This document shows positions 1-8,611 of a DNA stretch of 64,000 nucleotides, piece by piece. Positions within the stretch are counted from its first letter, which is position 1; each line of letters opens with the position of its first letter. Position numbers and translations under genes: made by a program. Under the pieces are notes generated by a model, which worked only from the letters and a program-made list of their open reading frames with translations, did not search any database and was not told the origin of the DNA. Source of the stretch: Prevotella sp. (GTDB taxonomy: Bacteria; Bacteroidota; Bacteroidia; Bacteroidales; Bacteroidaceae); the NCBI GenBank assembly GCA_015060535.1, contig SUYH01000010.1, positions 89,508 to 153,507 on the forward strand. The letters run 5' to 3'.

Positions 1-2
1 GT

Positions 3-761
3 GAGTGGGGTCAGGATTACAACTCCGACCAAGCTGAGTCGGGCGAGGTTAACGCAGCCTACAACTGGACCATCTTCGGCACCTACGGAGCATTTAACCG
101 CTGCTTCCGTGCTGAAAATGTGGAGAACGGTCTGGCAGGTCGTGTACTCATGTCGGAAATGCCCGACACCCGTTTCTCGAAGATTCCTAAGTACAAGCCG
201 CTGACCCAACAGCAGACAGATGCCATCCGTCAGGCTACGGAACTGTTGCGTAACAAGGTGGGGTTCGTCGACACTCCGCGTCTGCGAAAAGCCATTGATA
301 AGTGGTTGGAAGAGAAGCGATTGGAAGCCATGAAGGACATGAACGAGACGATGGATGAACTGCGTAAGCGCTCGGCAGTCATTGCCTTCCGTTGTGCCGT
401 CGTGTTCCATCTGCTTACGGGTAAGGAGCGTGAATCGAAGGCCTGCGTGGACTTCATGCTGATGATGGCCGACTATACGCTGGAGAACCAGATGAAGTTG
501 CTGAGCAAGATGATGGAAGACCAGCAGATGCTGAACACCCCAACTACTCATCAGAAATTGGGCAACGTCACTACCTTCGACAATCTGCCCCAAGTATTCA
601 CGATGGCCGACGTCAAGAGTGCCAAAGGTGCAGGCTATGCAGACTCAACCTATCGCAACATCATCAGCCGTTGGAATATTGACGGCTTCGTGGAAGAGGT
701 GCCTCGCGAACAATGGGGTTCTAAGCAATGTCAGCAATGGCGTAAAAAAATCACGGCATAA
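3..761 (+). CDS. DUF3987-type primase/helicase-like protein, C-terminal part
   Basis: The reading frame is open from the first bases of the window, so this is the last 252 residues of a longer protein whose start lies outside. The visible part opens with an EWGQDYN stretch and a TIFGTYGAFNRCF stretch, and ends in a mostly helical region with a possible winged-helix-like tail (TMADVKSAKGAGY, then YRNIISRWNIDGFVEE). The pattern resembles the C-terminal half of Bacteroidales DUF3987 proteins, which are usually encoded beside VirE/BT4734-like primase fragments and near HU-like and smalltalk genes. Family assignment is from memory of the pattern, not a search. An internal ATG at 120 exists but is not a plausible start because homologous-looking sequence continues upstream. 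It converges on the nitroreductase with only an 11-base overlap. Confidence 0.6.
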   Translation, partial: EWGQDYNSDQAESGEVNAAYNWTIFGTYGAFNRCFRAENVENGLAGRVLMSEMPDTRFSKIPKYKPLTQQQTDAIRQATELLRNKVGFVDTPRLRKAIDKWLEEKRLEAMKDMNETMDELRKRSAVIAFRCAVVFHLLTGKERESKACVDFMLMMADYTLENQMKLLSKMMEDQQMLNTPTTHQKLGNVTTFDNLPQVFTMADVKSAKGAGYADSTYRNIISRWNIDGFVEEVPREQWGSKQCQQWRKKITA

Positions 762-1491
762 ATCCCTGGTGACGGAGCGCTTCTAGGAGACCCTGGCTCA
801 TGGCTTCATTGTCCTTGCGCGTATAGCGGATGTCGGTGAAGATCTGGGCGAGGGTCTCCTTGTGGTTGATCTCGCAGAAATGGCGGTTCTCCTCGAGCTG
901 CTCCTTGTCATGATAATAGGCGTCGATGGCAGCGGGGGTGTACTGGTGGTAGGTCTCCTGGTGGAGGAAGCTGTCGAGGGGCAGGCGGTCGGAGAGGGGA
1001 GGCTCTTCGGCTGGCCAGCCCACGGTGAGGGTGGCTACGGGCATGACGAGGCGAGGAAGCTGGAGGGTGTCGATGATCATCTGGGGCATGTAGACGGTTG
1101 TGCCGAGATAGCAATAGCCCAGTCCTTCCTCGTCCATGAGGTTGCAGAGCGTCTGCGTGTAGAGCAGAGCATCGATGGCAGCATTCTGGTAGGAGAGGAA
1201 ATTGTCGTAGCCTGGCCGGGCCTTACGCTCCTCACACCAGCGGGTGGTGCGGTGGAAGTCGGCACAGATGGTGAGCACGACGGGTGCCTGGGTGACCATC
1301 GGCTGGTTGAAGTGGGCAGGGGCCAGTCGCGCCTTCATCTCGTCGGAACGGGTGACGACGACGCTGTAGAGCTGCAGGTTGCCCATGGTTTGTGTACGTG
1401 CTGCCTCGGCCATCAGTCGGTTCAGCAATTCTTCACTCACTTCTTGGTCGCTATATTTACGAATGGTGCGACGGTTTAGTAAATTTTTCAT
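751..1491 (-). CDS. Nitroreductase family protein (FMN-dependent)
   Basis: A 246-residue nitroreductase-like flavoprotein, expected to be a cytosolic NAD(P)H oxidoreductase binding FMN. The N-terminal RRTIRKYSDQEV is the classic FMN-contact motif, followed by a mixed alpha/beta body with GLGYCYLGT and a VATLTVGWPAEEPPL segment typical of the family. The frame is open for 34 more codons upstream, but I place the start at the ATG at 1491: it gives a normal nitroreductase N-terminus, and a -7 promoter box lies just upstream at 1496-1503, inside the longer reading frame. It is transcribed divergently from the ribonucleotide reductase gene. The substrate cannot be inferred. Confidence 0.85.
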   Translation of the reverse strand: MKNLLNRRTIRKYSDQEVSEELLNRLMAEAARTQTMGNLQLYSVVVTRSDEMKARLAPAHFNQPMVTQAPVVLTICADFHRTTRWCEERKARPGYDNFLSYQNAAIDALLYTQTLCNLMDEEGLGYCYLGTTVYMPQMIIDTLQLPRLVMPVATLTVGWPAEEPPLSDRLPLDSFLHQETYHQYTPAAIDAYYHDKEQLEENRHFCEINHKETLAQIFTDIRYTRKDNEAMSQGLLEALRHQGFMP

Positions 1492-1495
1492 GGTG

Positions 1496-1503
1496 CAAAA
1501 GTA
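1496..1503 (-). promoter_or_regulatory. -7 box of the nitroreductase gene
   Basis: TACTTTTG on the minus strand matches the Bacteroidetes -7 consensus TAnnTTTG and ends 4 bases upstream of the chosen ATG, implying a very short leader. No clear -33 TTTG was found. Confidence 0.5.
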
Positions 1504-1578
1504 CGAAGAGTTTTCTGAAACGGAAAACTTTTCGAAAAGAAAATGCAGAAAAGTTATCCAAAATAGAAAACTTTTATG

Positions 1579-1586
1579 TATCTTTG
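1579..1586 (+). promoter_or_regulatory. -7 box of the ribonucleotide reductase gene
   Basis: TATCTTTG, a perfect Bacteroidetes -7 box, ends 22 bases before the ATG at 1609. It supports that ATG rather than the in-frame ATG at 1576, which lies upstream of the box. No clear -33 box is seen. Confidence 0.6.
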
Positions 1587-1608
1587 CAAGCAAAATCTAT
1601 CAATCAAC

Positions 1609-4188
1609 ATGCAGACATATACTTACGATGAGGCTTTCGAGGCCTCACTTGCTTATTTTGGCGGCGATGAGCTCGCAGCCCGTGTATGGGTGAACAAGTA
1701 CGCGATGAAAGACTCGTTTGGAAAGATCTACGAGAAGTCGCCCGAACAGATGCACTGGCGACTGGCCAACGAGATAGCCCGCATAGAAAAGAAATACAAG
1801 AACCCGATGTCGGCCCAGGAGGTTTTCGACCTGTTGGACCACTTCCGCTATATAGTTCCTGCAGGTTCGCCTATGACGGGAATCGGTAATAACCATCAGA
1901 TAGCCTCGCTGTCGAACTGCTTCGTCATCGGACTGGACGGTGATGCCGACTCGTATGGTGCGGTGATGCGCATTGACGAGGAGCAGGTGCAGCTGATGAA
2001 GCGTCGTGGCGGCGTAGGTCACGACTTGAGTCATATCCGTCCGAAGGGACAGCCCGTGCACAACTCGGCGCTGACGTCGACGGGTCTGGTGCCCTTCATG
2101 GAGCGTTATAGTAATAGTACGCGCGAGGTGGCACAGGACGGTCGTCGTGGTGCGCTGATGCTCTCGGTCAGCATTAAACATCCTGACTCAGAGGCGTTTA
2201 TCGACGCGAAGATGACGGAAGGCAAGGTGACGGGCGCCAACGTATCAGTGAAGATTGACGATGAGTTCATGCGCTGTGCTACGGAAGACAAACCCTATGT
2301 GCAGCAGTTTCCCATCACGGGCGACAACCCCGACGTGAAGAAGGAGATCTCAGCGAAGGCGCTGTGGGAGAAGATTGTGCACAACGCCTGGAAGAGTGCT
2401 GAGCCCGGTGTGCTGTTCTGGGACACCATTCTCAGGGAGAGCATCCCCGACTGCTATGCCGACCTGGGCTTCCGTACCGTGAGCACCAATCCGTGTGGCG
2501 AGATACCCCTTTGTCCGTACGACTCCTGCCGTCTGCTGAGTATCAACCTGTACAGCTACGTGAAGAAACCCTTCACGAAGGATGCCTACTTCGACTATGA
2601 GCTGTTCAAGAAGCACGTGCAGATGGCCCAGCGACTGATGGACGACATCGTAGACCTGGAGCTGGAGAAGATAGACCTCATCATGGAGAAGGTGGAGAGC
2701 GACCCTCAGTCGATGGAGGTGAAGGGTGCCGAGCTGCACCTGTGGGAGAAGATCAAGGCCAAGAGCTCGAAGGGTCGCCGTACGGGAGTGGGCATCACTG
2801 CCGAGGGTGACATGATAGCAGCTATGGGACTGCGCTATGGTACGCAGCAGGCCACCGACTTCAGCGTGGAGGTGCACAAGACGCTGGCGCTGAACGCCTA
2901 CCGCTCGAGTGTGGAGATGGCCAAGGAGCGTGGCGCTTTCGAGATATACGACGCCAAGCGTGAGGCCCAGAACCCCTTCATACAGCGTATCAAGCAGGCT
3001 GATGCAGCCCTTTACGACGATATGGTAAAATATGGCCGCCGCAACATCGCCTGTCTGACTATCGCACCTACGGGAACCACGTCGCTGATGACGCAGACCA
3101 CGAGTGGCATCGAGCCTGTGTTCATGCCCGTCTACAAGCGTCGTCGTAAGGTGAATCCCAATGATACCGATGTGCATGTAGACTTTGTCGACGAGGTAGG
3201 CGACTCGTTCGAGGAGTATATCGTATACCACCCGAAGTTCATGGAGTGGATGAAGGTGAACGGGCTGGACACCACCAAGCGCTACACCCAGGAGGAGGTA
3301 GACGAGCTGGTGCAGAAGTCGCCCTACTACAAGGCCACTGCCAACGATGTGGACTGGCTGATGAAGGTGCGTATGCAAGGTGCTATCCAGAAGTGGGTGG
3401 ACCACTCAATCAGCGTCACCGTCAATCTGCCTAACGACGTGGACGAGGCACTGGTGAACCGTCTGTATGTCGAGGCCTGGCGCTCAGGATGCAAGGGCTG
3501 TACCATCTATCGCGACGGAAGCCGCGCTGGTGTGATGATCAGTGTGAAGAAGACGGACAAGAAAGAAGAGCAGCCCGAGGACACCACCAAGGACAATAAT
3601 ATCGAGGCTCAGGCGGAGGCCCCCTGCAAGCATCCCGAGGTGACGGAAATCCGTCCGAAGGAGTTGGAATGCGACGTGGTACGATTCCAGAACAACAAGG
3701 ACAAATGGGTGGCCTTCGTCGGATTGCTGGACGGCTATCCCTACGAGATCTTCACGGGTCTGCAGGATGACGACGAGGGTATCGTGTTGCCCAAGACCGT
3801 CACGAAGGGTAAGATTATCAAGCAGATGAACGAAGACGGCACGAAACGCTACGACTTCCAGTTTGAGAACAAACGCGGCTACAAGACTACTGTTGAGGGT
3901 CTGTCGGAGAAGTTCAACCCAGAATATTGGAACTACGCCAAGCTGATCTCTGGTGTGCTGCGCTACCGTATGCCTATCGATCACGTCATCAAGCTCGTCA
4001 GCTCGCTGCAGTTGAAGTCGGAGAGCATCAACACGTGGAAAGTCGGTGTGGAGCGCGCCCTGAAGAAATATATCATAGACGGTACGGAGGCCAAAGGTCA
4101 GAAGTGTCCGAACTGCGGCGCTGAGAGTCTGGTATACCAGGAGGGTTGTCTGATTTGTAAGAACTGCGGCTCGTCAAGATGCGGATAG
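1609..4188 (+). CDS. nrdJ: Adenosylcobalamin-dependent (class II) ribonucleoside-diphosphate reductase
   Basis: An 859-residue class II ribonucleotide reductase, which makes deoxyribonucleotides in the cytosol using a B12-derived radical and so needs no oxygen. The 10-stranded barrel motifs are visible: LSNCFV with C104, the loop MKRRGGVGHDLSHIRPKG, and NPCGEI with N294, the thiyl-radical C296 and E298. Further on are TIAPTGTTS and GCKGCTIYRDGSR. The C-terminus carries two CxxC pairs (CPNC and CKNC) and ends SSRCG, the flexible redox tail seen in long NrdJ proteins. The start at 1609 follows a -7 box at 1579-1586. A 7-base tandem array begins right after the stop codon. Confidence 0.95.
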   Translation: MQTYTYDEAFEASLAYFGGDELAARVWVNKYAMKDSFGKIYEKSPEQMHWRLANEIARIEKKYKNPMSAQEVFDLLDHFRYIVPAGSPMTGIGNNHQIASLSNCFVIGLDGDADSYGAVMRIDEEQVQLMKRRGGVGHDLSHIRPKGQPVHNSALTSTGLVPFMERYSNSTREVAQDGRRGALMLSVSIKHPDSEAFIDAKMTEGKVTGANVSVKIDDEFMRCATEDKPYVQQFPITGDNPDVKKEISAKALWEKIVHNAWKSAEPGVLFWDTILRESIPDCYADLGFRTVSTNPCGEIPLCPYDSCRLLSINLYSYVKKPFTKDAYFDYELFKKHVQMAQRLMDDIVDLELEKIDLIMEKVESDPQSMEVKGAELHLWEKIKAKSSKGRRTGVGITAEGDMIAAMGLRYGTQQATDFSVEVHKTLALNAYRSSVEMAKERGAFEIYDAKREAQNPFIQRIKQADAALYDDMVKYGRRNIACLTIAPTGTTSLMTQTTSGIEPVFMPVYKRRRKVNPNDTDVHVDFVDEVGDSFEEYIVYHPKFMEWMKVNGLDTTKRYTQEEVDELVQKSPYYKATANDVDWLMKVRMQGAIQKWVDHSISVTVNLPNDVDEALVNRLYVEAWRSGCKGCTIYRDGSRAGVMISVKKTDKKEEQPEDTTKDNNIEAQAEAPCKHPEVTEIRPKELECDVVRFQNNKDKWVAFVGLLDGYPYEIFTGLQDDDEGIVLPKTVTKGKIIKQMNEDGTKRYDFQFENKRGYKTTVEGLSEKFNPEYWNYAKLISGVLRYRMPIDHVIKLVSSLQLKSESINTWKVGVERALKKYIIDGTEAKGQKCPNCGAESLVYQEGCLICKNCGSSRCG

Positions 4189-4193
4189 TATTA

Positions 4194-4235
4194 GTTGATA
4201 GTTGACAGTTGATAGTTGACAGTTGATAGTTGAAA
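4194..4235 (+). repeat. 7-bp tandem array, GTTGATA/GTTGACA, between nrdJ and folB
   Basis: Six consecutive heptamers alternate GTTGATA and GTTGACA, ending GTTGAAA. Rotated, the units read TGATAGT/TGACAGT. The array fills the whole spacer after nrdJ and supplies the TTG used as the start of folB at 4223. Confidence 0.9.
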
Positions 4236-4606
4236 GATCATACATATTGTTAAAGGAAGTACGCTTCTACGCCTTCCACGGGGTGATGCCCCAGGAACGG
4301 AAGGTGGGAGGCGACTTCACCGTATCGTTGCGCGTGGGCGTAGACCTGACCCGACCGGTGGCGAGTGACGATGTAGCTGACACGCTGAACTATGCTACGC
4401 TTTACGACGTGGTGAAACGCGAAATGGCCATTCCCTCGCAACTGTTGGAACATGTGGCAGGGCGTATCGGACAAGCCGTGTTTGATGCCTTCCCACAGGT
4501 GACGACGATAGACCTCACACTCGTAAAGCTGAACCCTCCGATGGGGGCAGACAGCGAAGGCGCAGGCGTGGAATTACACCTGACGAATGAAAAAACTCCC
4601 TCGTAA
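4223..4606 (+). CDS. folB: Dihydroneopterin aldolase
   Basis: A 127-residue dihydroneopterin aldolase, converting 7,8-dihydroneopterin to 6-hydroxymethyl-dihydropterin and glycolaldehyde in folate synthesis. FYAFHGVMPQERKVGGDF is the conserved N-terminal region with the substrate-binding Glu, TLNYATLYDVV follows, and LVKLNPP carries the catalytic Lys. No ATG precedes the conserved block. The best start is TTG 4223, which lies inside the heptamer array; TTG 4247 is an alternative but would trim the first strand. The array therefore appears to have replaced the original start region. It lies downstream of nrdJ on the same strand and may be co-transcribed with it. Confidence 0.88.
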   Translation: MIVERSYILLKEVRFYAFHGVMPQERKVGGDFTVSLRVGVDLTRPVASDDVADTLNYATLYDVVKREMAIPSQLLEHVAGRIGQAVFDAFPQVTTIDLTLVKLNPPMGADSEGAGVELHLTNEKTPS

Positions 4607-4610
4607 GTGC

Positions 4611-4641
4611 TTGGTTTTAAATAAAAATGCCTAATTTTGCA
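4611..4641 (+). promoter_or_regulatory. Promoter of the cell-wall amidase gene
   Basis: TTGG at 4611-4614 and TAATTTTG at 4634-4641 are separated by 19 bases, matching the Bacteroidetes -33/-7 layout. The box lies between two in-frame ATGs (4627 and 4648) and so favours the later start. Confidence 0.6.
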
Positions 4642-4647
4642 CCCGCA

Positions 4648-5919
4648 ATGAAGAATAGGTTATTAGCTTTTGTATGGATAACGTTGGTGTTTGCCGCTGT
4701 CGCTACAGCTGCAAACAAGAAATTCACGCTGGTCATTGATGCCGGACATGGAGGAACGGACGCTGGTGCGGTAGGTCCGCTGACCAAGGAGAAACATATC
4801 AATCTGAATGTGGCGCTGGCCTTCGGACGGCTGGTGGAACGCAACTGTCCTGACGTGCGCGTCATCTATACCCGTAAGACCGATGTCTTCATCCCCCTGC
4901 ATACGCGTGCTGACATTGCCAACCGCAACAAGGCCGACCTCTTCATCTCCATCCACACCAATGCGCTGCCCAAGGGACGTATCTCGCGAGGTCTGGAGAC
5001 CTACACGCTGGGTATGCACCGTGCTGCCGATAACCTGGAAGTGGCTAAGCGTGAGAATGAGGTCATCCTCTACGAGACCGACTATAAGCAGCGCTATCAG
5101 GGCTTCGACCCACGCTCGTCGGAGAGCTACATCTTGTTTGAGTTCATGCAAGACCGTAACATGGAACAGAGCGTAGAGCTGGCCAAGTGCGTGCAGCGCC
5201 GCACCTGTGCTTCGGCAGGTCGTCAGGACAAAGGTGTGAAGCAGGCTGGATTCCTGGTGCTCCGTGAGACGTCGATGCCTAGTTGTCTGATTGAGCTGGG
5301 CTTCATCTCGACACCCGACGAGGAGCGATTCCTCCATTCGGCAAGTGGTGTGGAGCAGCTGGGACGAGGCATCTACCAGGCTTTCGTAGACTATCGTAAC
5401 AAGTACGACAAGAATATCCGTGTGCCCTATAAGGCAGAGCCCGTCCAGGAGAAGGTAGACATCCCCACCGTGGTTCCCGAGAAGGCGCAGCCGGCTCCTG
5501 TGGTGGCGCCCAAGAAAGAGGAGCCGGCTCCTGTGGTGGTACGACAGGATACGGTGAAGACCGTTGATGAAGTTGCACAGCCAGCAGCACCCGTTGTACA
5601 GCAAGACACCGCAAAGGCGTCAGCACCTGCTCAGGTTCAGGTGTCTGCCCCTGTCTTCAAGTTGCAGATTCTGACCAGTTCCACCCGTCTGAAGGCTACC
5701 GATGCCCGTCTGAAGGGAGAATCGTCGGCAACATACTACGAAGAGGGCGGATTGTATAAATATACAGTCGGAGCTTCGGAAGACTATAACGAGGTCAGCC
5801 GTCTGCGCAAGACGCTCCAGGAGAAATTCCCCCAGGCCTTCATCATCGCCTTCAAGGACGGCAAGAAGATGGATGTGCGCGAGGCTATCCGCGAGTTTAA
5901 GAACAGAAGAAACAAATAA
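4648..5919 (+). CDS. N-acetylmuramoyl-L-alanine amidase, exported
   Basis: A 423-residue exported amidase that should cleave the bond between MurNAc and L-Ala in peptidoglycan. A signal peptide (KNRLLAFVWITLVFAAVATA) is followed by an Amidase_3 domain: VIDAGHGGTDAGA with the first zinc His and a zinc Glu in the next helix, SIHTNA with a second His, and CLIELGFIST with the catalytic Glu. Residues from about 265 to 340 form a Pro/Ala/Lys/Val-rich linker with repeated PAPVV blocks. The last ~75 residues (FKLQILTSST to the end) look like a SPOR-type peptidoglycan-binding domain. I use ATG 4648, not 4627, because a promoter box lies between them. It is followed 13 bases later by an MCE protein, suggesting one envelope operon. 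Confidence 0.9.
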   Translation: MKNRLLAFVWITLVFAAVATAANKKFTLVIDAGHGGTDAGAVGPLTKEKHINLNVALAFGRLVERNCPDVRVIYTRKTDVFIPLHTRADIANRNKADLFISIHTNALPKGRISRGLETYTLGMHRAADNLEVAKRENEVILYETDYKQRYQGFDPRSSESYILFEFMQDRNMEQSVELAKCVQRRTCASAGRQDKGVKQAGFLVLRETSMPSCLIELGFISTPDEERFLHSASGVEQLGRGIYQAFVDYRNKYDKNIRVPYKAEPVQEKVDIPTVVPEKAQPAPVVAPKKEEPAPVVVRQDTVKTVDEVAQPAAPVVQQDTAKASAPAQVQVSAPVFKLQILTSSTRLKATDARLKGESSATYYEEGGLYKYTVGASEDYNEVSRLRKTLQEKFPQAFIIAFKDGKKMDVREAIREFKNRRNK

Positions 5920-5932
5920 AATATAGAGAGCA

Positions 5933-6835
5933 ATGAAATTCTTTACTAAGGAAGTGAAAATTGCACTGACCGCAATCGTCGGTATCGTTGTGTTGTTCTA
6001 CGGACTGCAGTTCCTGAAAGGGCTTAACATCTTTTCGACCGATATGACTTATCGTGTGGCCTTTGACGACGTCAGTGGCCTGTCGCCGTCTTCACCGGTC
6101 TATGCCAATGGTTATAGGGTAGGTGTGGTCAAGACGCTGAACTACGACTACAATCCGCAGGGTAAGATCGTGGCTGAGCTGGATCTGAACAAGAATATGC
6201 GGTTGCCGCGCGGTTCTCATGCCGAACTGGCCAGTGACCTGCTGGGTAATATCAAGATCAACCTGATTCTGGGTGACGACCCTATCAACATGATAGGCAC
6301 TAGTGATACCATTCCAGGCGAACAGGAAAAGGGCGTGATGGCTAAGGTGGGCGACATGATTCCCCTCATCGAGAACATGCTGCCGAAGCTCGACTCCATC
6401 ATGTCGAGCCTGAACACCCTGCTGGCAGACCCTGCCCTGCGCAACACGCTACATAACGTAGAAGGCATGACGGGTAATCTGAATGCTACCAGTGCTGAGC
6501 TGAAGTCGCTCTCTGCATCGCTCAACAAGGACGTGCCTGCCATGATGACCAAAGCCAATGGTGTGCTGGACAACACGCAGCAGCTGACCGGCAATCTGGC
6601 TGCCGTAGACATAGCCGCCATGACAGCCAAGGTAAACCAGACGTTGGCTAATGTGCAGCAGATGACTGACAAGCTGAACAGTAATGAGGGAACGCTGGGA
6701 CTGCTCATGCGTGATGCGACACTCTACAATAACCTCACTTCAACGGCAGCTTCAGCCGACTCGCTATTGATCGACTTGAAGGCTCATCCAAAACGCTATG
6801 TACACTTCTCAGTTTTCGGTAAAAAAGACAGATAA
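5933..6835 (+). CDS. MCE/MlaD-family lipid transport protein
   Basis: A 300-residue MCE-domain protein, expected to be anchored in the inner membrane and to face the periplasm, where such proteins form rings that carry phospholipids between membranes. One N-terminal membrane segment (IALTAIVGIVVLFYGLQFL) is followed by an MCE domain at about 36-115 (GLSPSSPVYANGYRVGVV, then DLLGNIKINLILG). The rest, about 140-290, is a long helical region with heptad-like Leu, Asn and Met spacing, as in other Bacteroidetes MlaD-like proteins. No ATPase or permease partner (MlaF/MlaE) is adjacent in this window. It follows the amidase by 13 bases. Confidence 0.85.
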   Translation: MKFFTKEVKIALTAIVGIVVLFYGLQFLKGLNIFSTDMTYRVAFDDVSGLSPSSPVYANGYRVGVVKTLNYDYNPQGKIVAELDLNKNMRLPRGSHAELASDLLGNIKINLILGDDPINMIGTSDTIPGEQEKGVMAKVGDMIPLIENMLPKLDSIMSSLNTLLADPALRNTLHNVEGMTGNLNATSAELKSLSASLNKDVPAMMTKANGVLDNTQQLTGNLAAVDIAAMTAKVNQTLANVQQMTDKLNSNEGTLGLLMRDATLYNNLTSTAASADSLLIDLKAHPKRYVHFSVFGKKDR

Positions 6836-7112
6836 AAAATCATCTAATTTTTATTTTGTCTAAATAATAGCCTCTATTAAATTGTGTTCGACACAGGTGG
6901 TCCAACTGCTTGATTTTTCGGCCACTTAGAAATGATGAAAAATGAGAGTATGCACACGGGGTGGCCAGCGTGCATACTTTTTTAAATCGCTGATTTTCAG
7001 GGTGCTGAAAATGTGCAAGGATTTTTTCTTCACATTGCCTCTACGGATGATTTAAAGCACGTAAAATTAGGCAGTTACGCAATCTTGTATGAATCATGAT
7101 AAATTATACAGA
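6836..7112. other. Intergenic region upstream of dnaA
   Basis: No open reading frame is supported here. It holds a hairpin with a T-tract (6947-6983) and then the dnaA promoter. GGCCAC at 6920-6925 is complementary to GTGGCC (6961-6966) in the hairpin loop, so a pseudoknot or alternative fold is possible. I found no cluster of TTATCCACA-type DnaA boxes, so it does not look like an origin. A short RNA ending at the hairpin cannot be excluded. Confidence 0.4.
6947..6983 (+). terminator. Rho-independent terminator
   Basis: AGTATGCAC (6947-6955) pairs perfectly with GTGCATACT (6970-6978) around a 14-base loop, followed by T6. It lies 110 bases after the MCE gene and probably ends that operon. 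Confidence 0.75.
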
Positions 7113-7144
7113 TTTGCAAGATTGAAAAAAATTTGCGACCTTTG
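7113..7144 (+). promoter_or_regulatory. dnaA promoter
   Basis: TTTG at 7113-7116 and GACCTTTG at 7137-7144 are spaced 20 bases apart. The -7 box differs from TAnnTTTG only at the first base. It leaves a 60-base leader before dnaA. Confidence 0.5.
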
Positions 7145-7204
7145 CAATCGAAAACAATAAACAGACCATTTCGTCTTTACTAATAATATAAAAGGTAACA
7201 CCGC

Positions 7205-8611
7205 ATGGTAAATGATCCAAAGGTGCTTTGGGACAACTGCCTTCGTCTGATCAAGGAGAACGTCACCGAGCAACAATACAAAACCTGGTTCGAGTCCATC
7301 GTCTTCGAACGCTTCGACGCCGAGAATCGAACTGTACTCGTAAAAGTACCGAGCATGTACGTTTACGAGTACCTGGAGCAGTACTATGTGGGTTTGCTGA
7401 GCATGGTGCTGAAGCGCTGCTTCGGTCAGCAGGTGCAGCTGACCTATCGTGTGATTACCGACCGTGCGCATAATATTGGTCAGAAGATAGAGGGTGAGAC
7501 ACCCGCAGGTATTGAGTCGAAGCCCGTGACCGAGCGTGGCAACAAGACGCCTACCATATTGGATAGTGCTCGACAAGACTTGAACCCGCAGCTGGATGCC
7601 CACAAGACCTTCCTGAACTTCATTGAGGGTGACAGCAATAAGCTGCCTCGCACGGTGGGACTGTCTATCGCTGAGCATCCGGGAAAGTCGACGTTCAACC
7701 CCTTCTTCGTCTATGGTCCTTCAGGCTGTGGAAAGACGCACCTCATCAATGCCATTGGTGTGAAGTGCAAGGAGATGTATCCTACTAAGCGCGTGCTCTA
7801 CGTGTCAGCCCGCCTGTTCCAGGTGCAGTTCACGGATGCCGTGCGCCAGAATACAGTCAACGACTTCATCCAGTTCTATCAGTCTATCGACGTGCTGATA
7901 GTTGATGATATCCAGGAGTGGGCTACTGCGAAAGCCACATTGGACACGTTCTTCCACATCTTCGACCATCTGTTCCGTCTGGGTAAGCAGATCATCCTGG
8001 CTTCCGACCGTCCGCCCGTTGACCTGCAGGGTGTGAAAGACCGTCTGCTGACGCGTTTCTCCTGTGGCTTGATAGCTGAGTTGGAACAGCCTAACGTGGA
8101 GCTTTGCAAGGACATCCTGACAGCAAAATGCCGTCGTGACGGCTTGAAGATTCCTGAGGATGTCATCCAGTATATCGCTGAGACGGCTAATGGCTCAGTG
8201 CGTGACCTCGAAGGTGTCATCAACTCGCTGTTGGCGTATAGTGTGGTATACAATACCAATATCGACATGCGACTGGCAGAGCGCGTCATCAAGCGTGCCG
8301 TGAAGATTGACAATAAGCCGTTGACGGTTGATGACATTCTGGAGAAGGTTTGTACGCATTACAATGTGAAGCAGCAACAGGTTGTCAGCCGCTCGCGCAA
8401 GCGTGACTACGTCTTGGTGCGCCAGGTGTCTATGTATCTGGCTCAGAAGTACACGAAGATGCCTGCCGGACGCATCGGACAGCTCATCGGAGGTCGCGAC
8501 CATTCCACCGTGATCCACAGCTGCTCCACGATAGAACAGCGCCTGAAGATTGACAAGGCGTTCGTCGCTGAACTGAACAGCATTGAGAACTCCTTTAAGC
8601 TGAAAAAGTAA
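7205..8611 (+). CDS. dnaA: Chromosomal replication initiator protein DnaA
   Basis: A 468-residue DnaA, the AAA+ initiator that binds and melts the origin. Domain I is residues 1-85 (LWDNCLRLIKENVTEQQYKTWF). Domain II is a short linker to about 130. Domain III has Walker A GPSGCGKTH at 171-179 and Walker B LIVDDIQEW at 231-239. Domain IV ends with GGRDHSTVIHSC, the DnaA-box-binding signature. Length is normal. The stop codon TAA is part of an A-rich 8-base tandem array (8603-8636), so the last residues, LKK, may be array-derived. No replication genes or DnaA-box cluster adjoin it; in Bacteroidales dnaA is often away from the origin. Confidence 0.97.
   Translation: MVNDPKVLWDNCLRLIKENVTEQQYKTWFESIVFERFDAENRTVLVKVPSMYVYEYLEQYYVGLLSMVLKRCFGQQVQLTYRVITDRAHNIGQKIEGETPAGIESKPVTERGNKTPTILDSARQDLNPQLDAHKTFLNFIEGDSNKLPRTVGLSIAEHPGKSTFNPFFVYGPSGCGKTHLINAIGVKCKEMYPTKRVLYVSARLFQVQFTDAVRQNTVNDFIQFYQSIDVLIVDDIQEWATAKATLDTFFHIFDHLFRLGKQIILASDRPPVDLQGVKDRLLTRFSCGLIAELEQPNVELCKDILTAKCRRDGLKIPEDVIQYIAETANGSVRDLEGVINSLLAYSVVYNTNIDMRLAERVIKRAVKIDNKPLTVDDILEKVCTHYNVKQQQVVSRSRKRDYVLVRQVSMYLAQKYTKMPAGRIGQLIGGRDHSTVIHSCSTIEQRLKIDKAFVAELNSIENSFKLKK

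Noticed and set aside
862..1479. 205-codon open frame opposite the nitroreductase
   Set aside because: Low-complexity Gly/Val-rich product in antisense to a clear gene; a shadow frame.
2350..3405. 351-codon open frame opposite nrdJ
   Set aside because: His/Leu-rich antisense product typical of shadows; the conserved gene is on the other strand.
4194..4235. CRISPR leader or transposon end
   Set aside because: The unit is only 7 bases, with no inverted ends or transposase nearby.
6836..7204. Origin of replication next to dnaA
   Set aside because: No cluster of DnaA boxes and no AT-rich repeat set was seen in either flank of dnaA.
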